This document shows, piece by piece, positions 56,246 through 64,000 of a stretch of DNA of 64,000 nucleotides (position 1 is the first letter of the stretch; each line of letters starts with the position of its first letter). Source of the DNA: an uncultured Clostridia bacterium (lineage in GTDB: Bacteria; Bacillota; Clostridia; Oscillospirales; Acutalibacteraceae); assembly GCA_944380885.1 (NCBI GenBank), contig CALWIZ010000003.1, positions 60,251 to 124,250 on the forward strand, read 5' to 3'. Both the position numbers and the translations under genes were made by a program. Under the pieces are notes generated by a model. That model saw nothing but the letters and a program-made list of their open reading frames with translations. It was not told the DNA's origin and ran no database searches.

Positions 56246-57613
56246 TCAAATCTGTAAATTCTGATATGCCTTAAGCTCCGGCAGTGAGACGTAGGTAAAG
56301 CCTGTCTTTGAATAGGCGTCCCGGCTTATATCCTCAAGTGTTCCTATAAAGCTGTCCGCTCCGGATATCGCCGCGTCGCCGTCAGGCAGGTTGTCCTTTA
56401 TAGCTGTTGCCTCATCGTAGAGCATTAAAAGGTCAGTTTTTAATTTAATGAGCGCACGGTTCCTGTCCGACGCCAAAGAAAACGCGTCACGCGCGGTAAA
56501 CGCTTTTGCCGTAAGCCCCTTTATTCGGTCGCCTATCGGGTTTTCACATAAGCGCTCGAGTACCTGCGATACGGTGCTTATTTCCTCCGGCTTGTTCCAA
56601 AGATAATTTTTGAGCACAAGCATATCTTTCGGTATGACCTCGTCCCTGCCGTTTAAAAAAGCCTCCGCCTGCACGATGCTGCCGAACCCGAAAAAGCTGC
56701 GGTCGGATACCGCTATGTCCTTTTTTCTGAGCTCCAAAAGCACCGCGTCCATTATCTCGTTGATACTGTCGGGTATTTTTACATTTTTGACCTCTTTCTG
56801 CATCTCCTCAAGCTCAGTAAGAGAAATATACGCGTTTACGCTTTCCCCGCCGTTTTGCTGTTTATGCTTTAACATCGCCATACGGTTGGATTTTTCCTTT
56901 ACATATTCGGTTTTTACCTTAAGGTCAAAGCGGTCATACAGCGCCTTTAAGATTTTTTCCTCGGGATTTCTGAAATCGGGTATTTCATTCGACGCTGAAA
57001 AGAAGCTGATCACCGGTATCCTTTCGGTTCTGCCCTCGTTGGTGTATACCCTTTCGTTAAGCGCCTTTAAAAGACTGTTGAGCACTCCCTCGTTGGACTT
57101 GAACAATTCATCAAGCATTACAATATTGCTGTCTGGTATCTTGCCGGCGGTTATGTATTCGGGTTTGCTTCCAAGGCTTAATGCCAGTCCCTTTTCGTAT
57201 ATTTCGAGCGCCTCCTGTTCCTTTCTGACAGCTTCCGCTAAATTCGCGTTTCCGGGGTCTTTGCGGAAATCCTCCAGCGCCTTTTCAAGGTCTGACCGCA
57301 TCTGCCTGTATGTAGGGTCGCTCTCCGCCACGCTTTTCGGCACGTGACCGGGTATAAGGCTCGCAAGGTCAAGCCTGCCGAACAGCTGCTCCTCATCGGT
57401 CTGCTTGCTCATAAGGGTCGAAAACTGCTTAGCTCCTGTGATCCGGCTGCAGAACTGGTCAATAGCGTAGGATTTTGCCTGACCGACATCGCCGAGCACA
57501 AAAAGATTTTTCCTTGTAAGCAGGCAAAGCGCTATGCACCTTACAAGCTCTTCCCTCTCGCATACGGCGGCATTTACCTCCACCATTACCTTTAATATTT
57601 TTTCATTTCCCAT
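56246..57613 (-). CDS. MoxR/RavA-type AAA ATPase
   Basis: 455 residues. Walker A GDVGQAKSYA (near 38), Walker B LDELFKSNEG near 168, then SNEIPDF and FDLKVKTEYV as the sensor and Arg-finger regions. Long insertion after the P-loop (KALEDFRKDP...EYITAGKIPD). Pairs with the VWA protein two genes downstream. Confidence 0.88.
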   Translation of the reverse strand: MGNEKILKVMVEVNAAVCEREELVRCIALCLLTRKNLFVLGDVGQAKSYAIDQFCSRITGAKQFSTLMSKQTDEEQLFGRLDLASLIPGHVPKSVAESDPTYRQMRSDLEKALEDFRKDPGNANLAEAVRKEQEALEIYEKGLALSLGSKPEYITAGKIPDSNIVMLDELFKSNEGVLNSLLKALNERVYTNEGRTERIPVISFFSASNEIPDFRNPEEKILKALYDRFDLKVKTEYVKEKSNRMAMLKHKQQNGGESVNAYISLTELEEMQKEVKNVKIPDSINEIMDAVLLELRKKDIAVSDRSFFGFGSIVQAEAFLNGRDEVIPKDMLVLKNYLWNKPEEISTVSQVLERLCENPIGDRIKGLTAKAFTARDAFSLASDRNRALIKLKTDLLMLYDEATAIKDNLPDGDAAISGADSFIGTLEDISRDAYSKTGFTYVSLPELKAYQNLQI

Positions 57614-57626
57614 TTTTTAATTCTCC

Positions 57627-58772
57627 TTACGCGGCTTTTTTCTTCTTTTCCGCGGAATTTTTCTCCGCCGCTTTTTTGGGTTCTCTTATAACCGCCTTTT
57701 TTCTCGGCGTTACCATATATTTGCCATCTGCGCTTTCAAGCAGCATAAAGCCGTTCCGATCTATGCTTATTTTCACACTGTCAGAGCACAGCTTCAGAAA
57801 ATCCGTTATGTGCCGTGGGTTGTAGTTAAAACCCTCATCAGGTGTTTCCGCAGTGCAGAGCGCCGGAACTGCCGCCTCGGAATGGCGTTTGTACGCCGCA
57901 GCTTTTATTATTACAGCCGCCGGAGCAAGCCTTATGTTTACGCATAAATCATCCTCCGGCATCAGACAGCCTGACGCTGTATTTACCGCCTGCATAAGCT
58001 CTTTCGCTCCGGTTTCGGTAAAATACTCCGTGTGAAACCTATCGAGCAGCTTCTGCATTTCAGGAGCACCGGAGTTCATCATAAGGGTGGCGAAAACCGT
58101 GTTTTTAGCTATAAATACCGCAAGGGGCGGAGATGTGCCGACATATACCGTGCCGGAGCCTGACAGCGCCTCTATTATATTAACGGCGCTTATATGGAGC
58201 AGCAGCTCAAGGCTGCCGTCCGCCGCGGTACTGCTTACCGCCATCGCCATACGCTTTGTATCGGTAGCCTCGCACCGGCTTTTCTCCGCGTCAAGCTTTA
58301 TCCTTACGCACTGTACGCTCTGCATTTCTCCCTGTCTTTCAGCCGCGAAGGCGCTTTTCCTTAAAAGCTCACTAAGCCCCCTGACCGTTATATATGACTG
58401 CGGAAAGGCTATATTGCATTTAGGAAACGATTCTGCGGCAACTGTCGGAAGCTCGTATCTGCTGTTTCCGAAAGTCAGTGTAAGCAGACCGTTTTCGTCC
58501 GTTTCCGCTGTAACGGTTTCCGCTTTTGAAAGGCGGAGTATGTCCGCCGTTACCGCCGGAGCCACAACCGATCCGCTTTCACTGACCGACACGCCTTTTA
58601 TCCGCCTTATAACCGTTGTGCGTATATCCGTACCGGTCACTTCCACAGTGCACTTTCCGGCGTCGGCGGTTATAAGCAGACCGTTAGCCGCCTGCAATGA
58701 ACTTCTTACTACCGCACGCAAAGCGGTTTTAAGCGCGGCGTGCATTTCTTTTGTACTGACTGTGAATTTCAT
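57627..58772 (-). CDS. DNA polymerase III beta sliding clamp-like protein
   Basis: 381 residues, the length of DnaN. MKFTVSTKEMHAALKTALRA, GTDIRTTVIRRI, DTKRMAMAV and the final segment LKLCSDSVKISIDRNGFMLLE...YMVTPRKK are clamp-like. Highly diverged from a host DnaN and ending in a Lys-rich tail. No polymerase is encoded nearby, so it may recruit the host polymerase. Confidence 0.8.
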   Translation of the reverse strand: MKFTVSTKEMHAALKTALRAVVRSSLQAANGLLITADAGKCTVEVTGTDIRTTVIRRIKGVSVSESGSVVAPAVTADILRLSKAETVTAETDENGLLTLTFGNSRYELPTVAAESFPKCNIAFPQSYITVRGLSELLRKSAFAAERQGEMQSVQCVRIKLDAEKSRCEATDTKRMAMAVSSTAADGSLELLLHISAVNIIEALSGSGTVYVGTSPPLAVFIAKNTVFATLMMNSGAPEMQKLLDRFHTEYFTETGAKELMQAVNTASGCLMPEDDLCVNIRLAPAAVIIKAAAYKRHSEAAVPALCTAETPDEGFNYNPRHITDFLKLCSDSVKISIDRNGFMLLESADGKYMVTPRKKAVIREPKKAAEKNSAEKKKKAA

Positions 58773-58783
58773 TTCTTTTCCTC

Positions 58784-61663
58784 CTATGACGCCAGCAGCG
58801 AGAACAGATCGAGCTGTTCCCCGTTCCGGCTTTTTCCTGCCGTAACGGCATTATTTATGACCTTAAGGTGTGCCGGAGCGTCTGCCTTGGCAGGTATTTC
58901 CCTTTGCTGCGTTTTGACTACCGCCATATTCCTGAACGCCGCCGTCAGGTCCTCTACATTTTCCTTTATTCCGTTCATAAGCTCTCTGGCAAGCTGCGCG
59001 GTCATATCCTCACATTCGGACATTGCCGCCAGTCCCTCGTCGGAAAGCTGACCCTCGATCATGGTCGCGGCGGCGAGCTTTGATGCCATCAGCTTCAGCG
59101 CCCGCTGCTGCATTGTGCCGGAATAATAGAACAGATATACCTCAACCTTAGGCGCAGTCTGGTTTATTCTCCAGCTGCGGCAGGACGCCTGACGCAGCAC
59201 ATACAGGTTAAAGGCGAGGTTGTAGAAAATAAGGGTGGTGAACTCGTTAAGGTCGAGTCCGGTCTGCACAAGATAAGGATTTGTTATAAGTACCTGTACT
59301 CCCTCTGACAGCTTCTGCCTTACCCATTCCTCACGCTTTACCGCCGGAACACTTACCGAAAGCACGCAGGATTTTATACCCATTGTCTCGAGCCGTGTTT
59401 TCAGCTTATCCTGTGTATCCAGCCTGACCCACGCGGTATAAATGATAACGCGCTCTCCCGACTTTATTTTCTTTTCCGTAAGAGCAAGAACCTTTTCAAG
59501 CTTTTCGTCCGGCTCACCGCTCAAATCCTTCGGTATGATAGCGCCGTCGCCTACGTCTATCTGCTCATGACCGTAGGGCTGGTCGGGATATGCTGTAAGC
59601 AGATTGAGATATACAGAAAGCAGGCGGTTCGCCAGTCTTCTGTCCTTGCGCATAACGGTTTTGAACTGCGTTTCCAGCCGGCGGTATTCTTTCTTTATGC
59701 TGTCTGACATATCGCAGGCGACCGGTATTTCCTCATATTCCGGCAGCTCCTTTGCCATATCGTAGAGGGAAAGAAAAACCGTGTTTTCCATAAGGAATTT
59801 CGTATAAACAAGGGGCGATATGCCTGGCAGAAATTTCTCGCGCAGCTTTTTTATTCTGTTCTTTGAAGCGGCGTTGTATTTTTCGTTTCCGGTTTCATAA
59901 ACCGTCTCTACAACTCCGTACCTGTGGCAGAATTTTCTCGCGTCTGAGTATCTGAACCCGTCCGCGAGCATAAGCCGCGGTTTTAATCTGAACAGCAGAT
60001 AAAACATTCCTTTGGCGTAGCCGTTTATAAGGGTGGCGGTCATCGCCACTACCCTGTCGGCGATGCCGGCAAGCTCCGCCATTGCCTCTCCCTGCGCGCT
60101 CTCGCCCGAATACTCGTGCAGCTCATCGCAGATATAGGCGTCAATACGCCGGAATTTATGTTTTATATACCTTGACAGCGGATAACGCCTGTAAGCTCCG
60201 GCGGCAGGGTAAACGCCGTCCGGATTTTCATAAAGCCTTATTATCTGTTTTTTTACAGACTCTGATTTGCTCTTATACAAATGCTCTCCGGCGAATCTGC
60301 GGTGAACAAAGCCGTACTGACCTATTCTCACCCACTCGTTTTTCTCCGGAGCGATACTGTCGGGATTAAGCGCCGACCAAAGCACCGTACCGCACTCGCG
60401 GCATTTGTGGTTTTTGGCGTTCTCCTCTCGGTAAAAGAGACTGTCCGCAGGCTCCGTTACCGAGATCCCGTCAGAGGTCACTGTCATTTTCTGAACAGCG
60501 CCGCAGTCCGGACAGACAAATGCGTTTTTATGTCTGTTGAATATAACGGCAGGCTTTCTTAAATATCCGTTTCTTGCAGTTTCCTTGGACAGTACGATAA
60601 ACACCGTTTTGCCGCTTTGCTTATATATCCGGTACATTCGGTCTATATCCTTTATATCCGAGACCGTCCGCGCTATACAGCCGGGCACAGTCTCATAAAG
60701 CTCGCGCACCCATTTTTTCGCGATATGCGACGGGCAGGACACTACATTCACCTTAGCGCCGCCGCCCTTGCTCTGCTGGTAGGCATAAAGCGCCGCCGTG
60801 CCGATCTTGGTCTTTCCCGTTCCGCAGCTCGCTGAAAGTATTACAAGCCTTTCCTTTTGAAGCCTTCGCTTCATCGCTTCCGCTCCCGCGAGCTGGGCGT
60901 CGTAAAGCGGGTAGCCGGCAGTCGAACGGATATGACCGTTCAGCTCCTTGAGCTCCCGGCTTATTTCCTCTGAAGTCGGATCGAACACCGGCTCAAAGGT
61001 ATCCTGTATACGCTTCGCGACGGCGGTTCCGAAAGTCTCAAGATAATTTGTAAAGCTGCTGATATTCTTGAACGCGGTATCTCCCGCTGTCCCGCCCGGT
61101 ATTTCTATTTCACCGGATTTCAGTCCGTCGGTAAGTACGGCGGCTATTTCCTCCTCATTCTTAAGAGCTATTTTATACGCAGAAAATGAAGCGCTTACGC
61201 TGTACACATTAAGCCTTGTAAGCAGCTTTCTTTCGGTCAGCTCACGGATAAAGTATCCGCTCCAACAAGGAAGCAGCGGAACAGACAGCTTGCGGTCAAG
61301 CTCCGAAAACAGATCTTCGTCTGTTTCGCAGAAAATATATATGTCTTTCAGCGCTTTGCCCCCGCCGTCTCCTGCCTCATCGTCCTTTACCTTCATAACG
61401 CATTCGGCGCAGGTTCCGAAAGTTTTGATTCTCCTTTCATAGTTTCTTATTCCCTTGCTGTAAAGAACGGTATCGGTATTTTCGGACGGCAGCCTTATGC
61501 GTACGCCGCAGTCACTGAACACCGCGTCAGACATTGCCTGTACCGTTTCGGGATAACCCCCGAAACGGATAACGATAATATTTCTGCTGCTGTCGAACAC
61601 CACCGTATCCGCATAGTTTGTGACGCCTATATTCCGGTTCCCGTCAGATACGGTCACCGGCAT
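58784..61663 (-). CDS. SNF2/DEAD-type superfamily 2 helicase, first gene of right arm
   Basis: 959 residues. Walker A SASCGTGKTKIG near 278, Walker B YICDELHEYSG near 511, MTATLINGYAKG (motif III), and late motif RQASCRSWRINQ (motif VI). A zinc-binding insertion (CPDCG...CRECG) lies between motifs I and II. A long N-terminal region (1-260) has no recognised domain. It probably unwinds DNA for the unit's replication. Starts about 110 bp after the right structured RNA. Confidence 0.85.
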   Translation of the reverse strand: MPVTVSDGNRNIGVTNYADTVVFDSSRNIIVIRFGGYPETVQAMSDAVFSDCGVRIRLPSENTDTVLYSKGIRNYERRIKTFGTCAECVMKVKDDEAGDGGGKALKDIYIFCETDEDLFSELDRKLSVPLLPCWSGYFIRELTERKLLTRLNVYSVSASFSAYKIALKNEEEIAAVLTDGLKSGEIEIPGGTAGDTAFKNISSFTNYLETFGTAVAKRIQDTFEPVFDPTSEEISRELKELNGHIRSTAGYPLYDAQLAGAEAMKRRLQKERLVILSASCGTGKTKIGTAALYAYQQSKGGGAKVNVVSCPSHIAKKWVRELYETVPGCIARTVSDIKDIDRMYRIYKQSGKTVFIVLSKETARNGYLRKPAVIFNRHKNAFVCPDCGAVQKMTVTSDGISVTEPADSLFYREENAKNHKCRECGTVLWSALNPDSIAPEKNEWVRIGQYGFVHRRFAGEHLYKSKSESVKKQIIRLYENPDGVYPAAGAYRRYPLSRYIKHKFRRIDAYICDELHEYSGESAQGEAMAELAGIADRVVAMTATLINGYAKGMFYLLFRLKPRLMLADGFRYSDARKFCHRYGVVETVYETGNEKYNAASKNRIKKLREKFLPGISPLVYTKFLMENTVFLSLYDMAKELPEYEEIPVACDMSDSIKKEYRRLETQFKTVMRKDRRLANRLLSVYLNLLTAYPDQPYGHEQIDVGDGAIIPKDLSGEPDEKLEKVLALTEKKIKSGERVIIYTAWVRLDTQDKLKTRLETMGIKSCVLSVSVPAVKREEWVRQKLSEGVQVLITNPYLVQTGLDLNEFTTLIFYNLAFNLYVLRQASCRSWRINQTAPKVEVYLFYYSGTMQQRALKLMASKLAAATMIEGQLSDEGLAAMSECEDMTAQLARELMNGIKENVEDLTAAFRNMAVVKTQQREIPAKADAPAHLKVINNAVTAGKSRNGEQLDLFSLLAS

Positions 61664-61777
61664 AAGCGTGCCTGTTTCTTTCCTGATAACACATCATTCC
61701 TTTCTCTTCTCCCCGCGGCATAAATTTAAAAGCCTCAAATCTGTCTTTTTAAATATGCCAACAAGGTTTTTATAATT

Positions 61778-61987
61778 TATAAAAACAAAAAACCGGTCTT
61801 CGCTCCGAATTACAGAGTTAAGACCGGTTTCTTGCAGTTACCGTATTTAATTTACTGTCGCTTTAAGTCGCCTTAAAACGCAAAAAAGGCCGGATTCCTC
61901 CCGTAAAGGGAAAAATCCGACCGTTGTAATCAGACCAATATCACGCCCGTAAACCCGTGGGCTGATATCATACTCAAACCATATTAC
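61778..61987 (-). ncRNA. Right copy of the paired structured RNA
   Basis: Inverted copy of 35163-35375. Hairpin 1: ATATCA and GCCC (minus-strand equivalents of 61968-61959) pair with GGGC and TGATAT (61948-61938), with one bulged G (61944). The left copy has G-C where this copy has A-T in the outer stem, and different bases throughout the inner stem, with a purine bulge in the same place. Hairpin 3 shows A-T to C-G in the other arm. The first helix, the GATTACAACGG block, the GCGA loop and the terminator are conserved. Terminator 61790-61829. Confidence 0.75.
61784..61829 (-). terminator. Terminator closing the right structured RNA
   Basis: AAGACCGGTT (61820-61829) pairs with AACCGGTCTT (61791-61800), with TTTTTTGTTTTT following on the minus strand. 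Confidence 0.8.
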
Positions 61988-61993
61988 AGAAAC

Positions 61994-62022
61994 ATTATAT
62001 CTTCTTTTAAAATCTTTGTCAA
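61994..62022 (-). promoter_or_regulatory. Consensus promoter of the right RNA copy
   Basis: Minus strand TTGACA (62022-62017), exactly 17 bp, TATAAT (61999-61994). Mirror image of the left promoter, directed into the unit. Confidence 0.85.
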
Positions 62023-62214
62023 CCGGAAATATGGTTTTTATATGTTGATCAGCTTGACAATAAATACTCGATAAAAATTGAAGAAGTAAACTGTATATGA
62101 TATGATTGAGACAACAATGTTATAAAAAATCCGACTTGCGGTGAGGGAATTTTCAAAATACACCGACTAATAAGTGAAAGGACAGTTAATAGACTTTTGG
62201 AAAGGAGGATGCCA

Positions 62215-62772
62215 ATGAATAACGGTGCAGTCAGCTACCGCCGTTTCCTTGAAGGAGATGATGACGGATTTGTAGAGATAATCAAGGACTATAAAGACGG
62301 ACTCATGCTGTATCTGAATAACTATGTGCAAAACATTCATATAGCCGAAGACCTGATGGAAGATACTTTTGTCAGAATAGTTGTGAAGAAGCCGCATTTT
62401 TCCGGCAAGAGCAGCTTTAAAACCTGGCTTTATGCCATTGGCAGAAATATTGCGGTTGATTATGTAAGAAAAAACGCAAAAATTTCCGAAATTCCGGCAG
62501 AGGAAGCCTCAAATATCTTAAGAGATGAAACAGATGTTGAAAATGAGTACCTGAGAGACGAGCATAAGATAACCGTCCATAAAACTCTTAAAAAATTAAA
62601 TTCCGACTACAGTAATGTGCTTTACCTGATTTATTTTGAAAACTTCAGCATAGCGGAAACCGCGGAAATTATTAAAAAATCCTATAAGCAAACCGAAAAT
62701 CTTTTATATCGGGCAAAACAGTCATTAAAATCTCAACTTGAAAAGGAGGACTTTGTTTATGAAGAATTATAA
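62215..62772 (+). CDS. ECF-type RNA polymerase sigma factor
   Basis: 185 residues from the ATG at 62215, chosen because AAAGGAGG lies six bases upstream; earlier in-frame starts sit on the RBS. Region 2: YLNNYVQNIHIAEDLMEDTFVRIV and FKTWLYAIGRNIAVDYVRKN. Region 4: VLYLIYFENFSIAETAEIIKK with YKQTENLLYRAKQSLK. Overlaps the next gene, its likely anti-sigma partner. Confidence 0.93.
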   Translation: MNNGAVSYRRFLEGDDDGFVEIIKDYKDGLMLYLNNYVQNIHIAEDLMEDTFVRIVVKKPHFSGKSSFKTWLYAIGRNIAVDYVRKNAKISEIPAEEASNILRDETDVENEYLRDEHKITVHKTLKKLNSDYSNVLYLIYFENFSIAETAEIIKKSYKQTENLLYRAKQSLKSQLEKEDFVYEEL

Positions 62773-63367
62773 AGAAGTTGTCGACAGTGTATTTGAACGC
62801 AGAGAACAGTATGAAGCTCTTAAAAGGCGTAAAAGACAAATTATGTTTCGTACGCTAACTCCGATATGCTGCGTATGCCTGATCGCGTTTACAGGGGTCG
62901 GATTATTGAAAAGCGGAATATTCACGCATGAGATACCCGCAAGCCCGTCCGAAAGCATTTCAAGCGGTACGGACAGCAAAAATCCGCAGTCAGATAACAC
63001 CTCAAGCGATAACGGCAAAAATTCATCTCAGCCGGAAAGCGGCAACAATGAATATGACAATGTGAGCGGCAGTCAGGCAAGTAGTTTCGATATAGGAGGA
63101 GTGGTTTATTATAACGGAAGATACTACGCACAAAAGGATCCGGCCAGAAAAGAATGTGTTGTTGTCAGAGATAAAAAAATAGGCACCGGAAATGATTTTG
63201 ATGGAACCTATAATTATGAATGTCTGAAAAACCTTTACGAAGAGCACGGATTTGAATACAGCAGTGAATATTATATAGAATCTGAAATATATACCGTAAA
63301 AGACAATCCGGATTTGCTTTGTGTAGTATTAAGCAACGGCGGTTTTGTTATACTTGAAGCGGAATAG
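62759..63367 (+). CDS. Membrane-anchored extracytoplasmic protein, likely anti-sigma factor
   Basis: 202 residues from the ATG at 62759 (AAAGGAGGA nine bases upstream; 14-bp overlap with the sigma gene). Short cytoplasmic part (about 1-28), one transmembrane helix (about 30-52), a Ser/Asn-rich linker and an outside domain with FDIGGVVYYNGRYYAQKDP. The position after the sigma gene is the evidence for an anti-sigma role; no ZAS zinc motif is present. Confidence 0.65.
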   Translation: MKNYKEVVDSVFERREQYEALKRRKRQIMFRTLTPICCVCLIAFTGVGLLKSGIFTHEIPASPSESISSGTDSKNPQSDNTSSDNGKNSSQPESGNNEYDNVSGSQASSFDIGGVVYYNGRYYAQKDPARKECVVVRDKKIGTGNDFDGTYNYECLKNLYEEHGFEYSSEYYIESEIYTVKDNPDLLCVVLSNGGFVILEAE

Positions 63368-63434
63368 TATTTTTTAATATAGCAATATACAACTTAACTT
63401 TCAAATATAAAATGTAAGACCGGCAAAAATCTTT

Positions 63435-63560
63435 CTACCACTTCGCTAAAATTTTGCCGTAGACCAGCTTTTTTGAATAGCTGTACTTTGTCACAGCGAT
63501 TATCACCCGGTCGCCTATGCGGAAATCCTCGTCGTACTGCTTGAGAGAATATAAAAAATA
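63435..63560 (-). pseudogene. C-terminal gene fragment
   Basis: About 42 codons ending at TAG (63435-63437): YSLKQYDEDFRIGDRVIIAV then YSYSKKLVYGKILAKW. No start and no family recognised; the 3' end of a lost gene next to the RHS fragment. Confidence 0.4.
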
Positions 63561-63565
63561 TTTTC

Positions 63566-63926
63566 TCAAAAACGCGCGCGCATATATAAAAGTCCGTTGC
63601 TGTCGGTCACCACACCGTCTCTTCCGTTATAAAGGAAAATTATCGCAGAAGTACCGGTTCTGTTTTCGAGCCTGCCGTATGTGTCATACGAGAAGGTGTC
63701 GGTAATTTCACCGTCTTTGTCCGTTATTGCCGCCGTGCTTCCGCGGTAATCAAAGTGATAAATCTTAGCTCCGCTTTCGCCTACTTCGCCTATAAGACCG
63801 ATACCGTAAATATACTTTGTAACCGTGCTGTCATTTTCCACTTTATAAAGCAGACGGCTGAGTTCAGCAGTGGTATCGTAAGTATATTCCGTTTCCTTAT
63901 CTCCGCATATGTTTTTGGCATCATAA
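63566..63926 (-). pseudogene. RHS-repeat protein fragment interrupted by a group II intron
   Basis: About 120 codons of the RHS core: TYDTTAELSRLLYKVEND, YIYGIGLIGEVGESGAKIYH, FDYRGSTAAITDKDGEITDT, LENRTGTSAIIFLYNGRDG, then LLYMRARF, where the usual YSPEL is replaced by a stop. The upstream part lies beyond the intron and outside the window. RHS proteins are large secreted or surface toxins; the C-terminal toxin is absent here. Confidence 0.75.
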
Positions 63927-64000
63927 TCGAGTAGGAGGCTACCCATTAATTGAGTAGCCGACCTCTCACACCACCGTGCGTACCGTTCGGTACACGGCGG
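63927..64000 (-). mobile_element. Group II intron, 3' end (domains V and VI), partial
   Basis: On the minus strand a domain V hairpin, CCGCCGTG...CACGGTGG with a GAAC loop and two-base bulge, is followed by GTGTGAGAGG and a domain VI hairpin GGCTACTC/GGGTAGCC, ending near TCGAT (63926). This is the standard end of bacterial group II introns. The rest, with any reverse transcriptase, is outside the window. Confidence 0.8.

Larger units (their letters stand above)
35163..61987. mobile_element. 26.8 kb unit bounded by inverted copies of one structured RNA
   Basis: The sequence 35168-35378 is repeated in inverted orientation at 61773-61982 with high identity; a divergent 5' stretch is the loop and stem of hairpin 1. 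Similarity reaches outward to the two promoters. Between them are a left arm on the plus strand (to 47748), a mixed centre and a right arm on the minus strand (53116-61663). Contents include methyltransferase, primase, helicase, clamp, SSB, Rad52-type protein, SbcC-like ATPase and a ubiquitin-like-conjugation cassette. No integrase, transposase, relaxase, polymerase or capsid gene was seen, and no target-site duplication. Mobility is therefore an inference. Confidence 0.5.

Noticed and set aside
56610..57347. 245-residue plus-strand frame
   Set aside because: Antisense shadow of the MoxR-type ATPase; Ser/Phe-rich composition typical of antisense reading.
35168..61982. The flanking repeats as simple transposon terminal inverted repeats
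   Set aside because: Each repeat begins at a promoter start point, ends at a transcription terminator and covaries as RNA; there is no transposase or target duplication. An RNA-gene explanation fits better, though transposition is not excluded.

Overview
The window looks like chromosome of a spore-forming, anaerobic member of the Firmicutes (class Clostridia, probably Oscillospiraceae or Ruminococcus-like). The inference rests on a YunB sporulation protein, a type I dockerin, ferredoxin-dependent indolepyruvate oxidoreductase, TnpV-type transposon debris and strong AGGAGG ribosome sites. No species can be named from sequence alone.

Region by region. 1-10.4 kb (minus strand) is a surface block: a partial solute-binding-like protein, a giant membrane-anchored GLUG-repeat protein, and three paralogous endonuclease/exonuclease/phosphatase (EEP) proteins. 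One EEP protein is probably cytoplasmic, one is fused to GLUG repeats and a dockerin, and one is a lipoprotein. 10.8-12.3 kb has an AraC regulator and fragments of a MATE-like gene, TnpV and an AbrB/SpoVT gene. 12.5-20.9 kb is an arylpyruvate-fermentation operon (acyl-CoA synthetase, Na+/solute symporter, IorA, IorB, PaaK, ACT protein) with a divergent amidohydrolase. 20.9-29.1 kb (minus) is a PadR-DUF1700-DUF4097 operon, a heterodimeric ABC exporter, LigA and YunB. 29.2-29.5 kb is a strong promoter, an unrecognised structured RNA and tRNA-Leu(UAG). 29.6-35.1 kb is accessory debris: a large serine recombinase with a small accessory protein, a sigma-region-4-like protein, a 5'-truncated SMC-like ATPase and two broken genes.

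35.16-61.99 kb is the most striking part: a 26.8 kb unit bounded by two inverted copies of a roughly 205-nt structured RNA. Each copy has a perfect TTGACA-17-TATAAT promoter pointing inward, a covarying bulged hairpin, a GNRA-capped hairpin and two terminator-like hairpins. The left arm (plus strand) encodes a ubiquitin-like-conjugation (PRTRC-like) set - a JAMM protein, an E1/ThiF enzyme and an E2-like protein - with a DNA methyltransferase, a sigma-like protein, a Rad52-type annealing protein, an SbcC/Rad50-like ATPase and a primase. The right arm (minus strand) encodes a helicase, sliding clamp, MoxR-type AAA ATPase, SSB and VWA protein. A central zone holds toxin-antitoxin-like and defence-like genes (MNT-HEPN, XRE, SLOG, Fic, DUF2442/DUF4160). 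I see no integrase, transposase, polymerase or capsid gene inside it.

62.2-64.0 kb has an ECF sigma factor with a likely anti-sigma partner, then a degraded RHS gene interrupted by a group II intron whose 3' end is visible at the window edge.

The layout of the bounded unit suggests two inward arms sharing one RNA-based control element, placed as early promoters of a phage or plasmid would be. This is inference from position and structure; no known family was matched.
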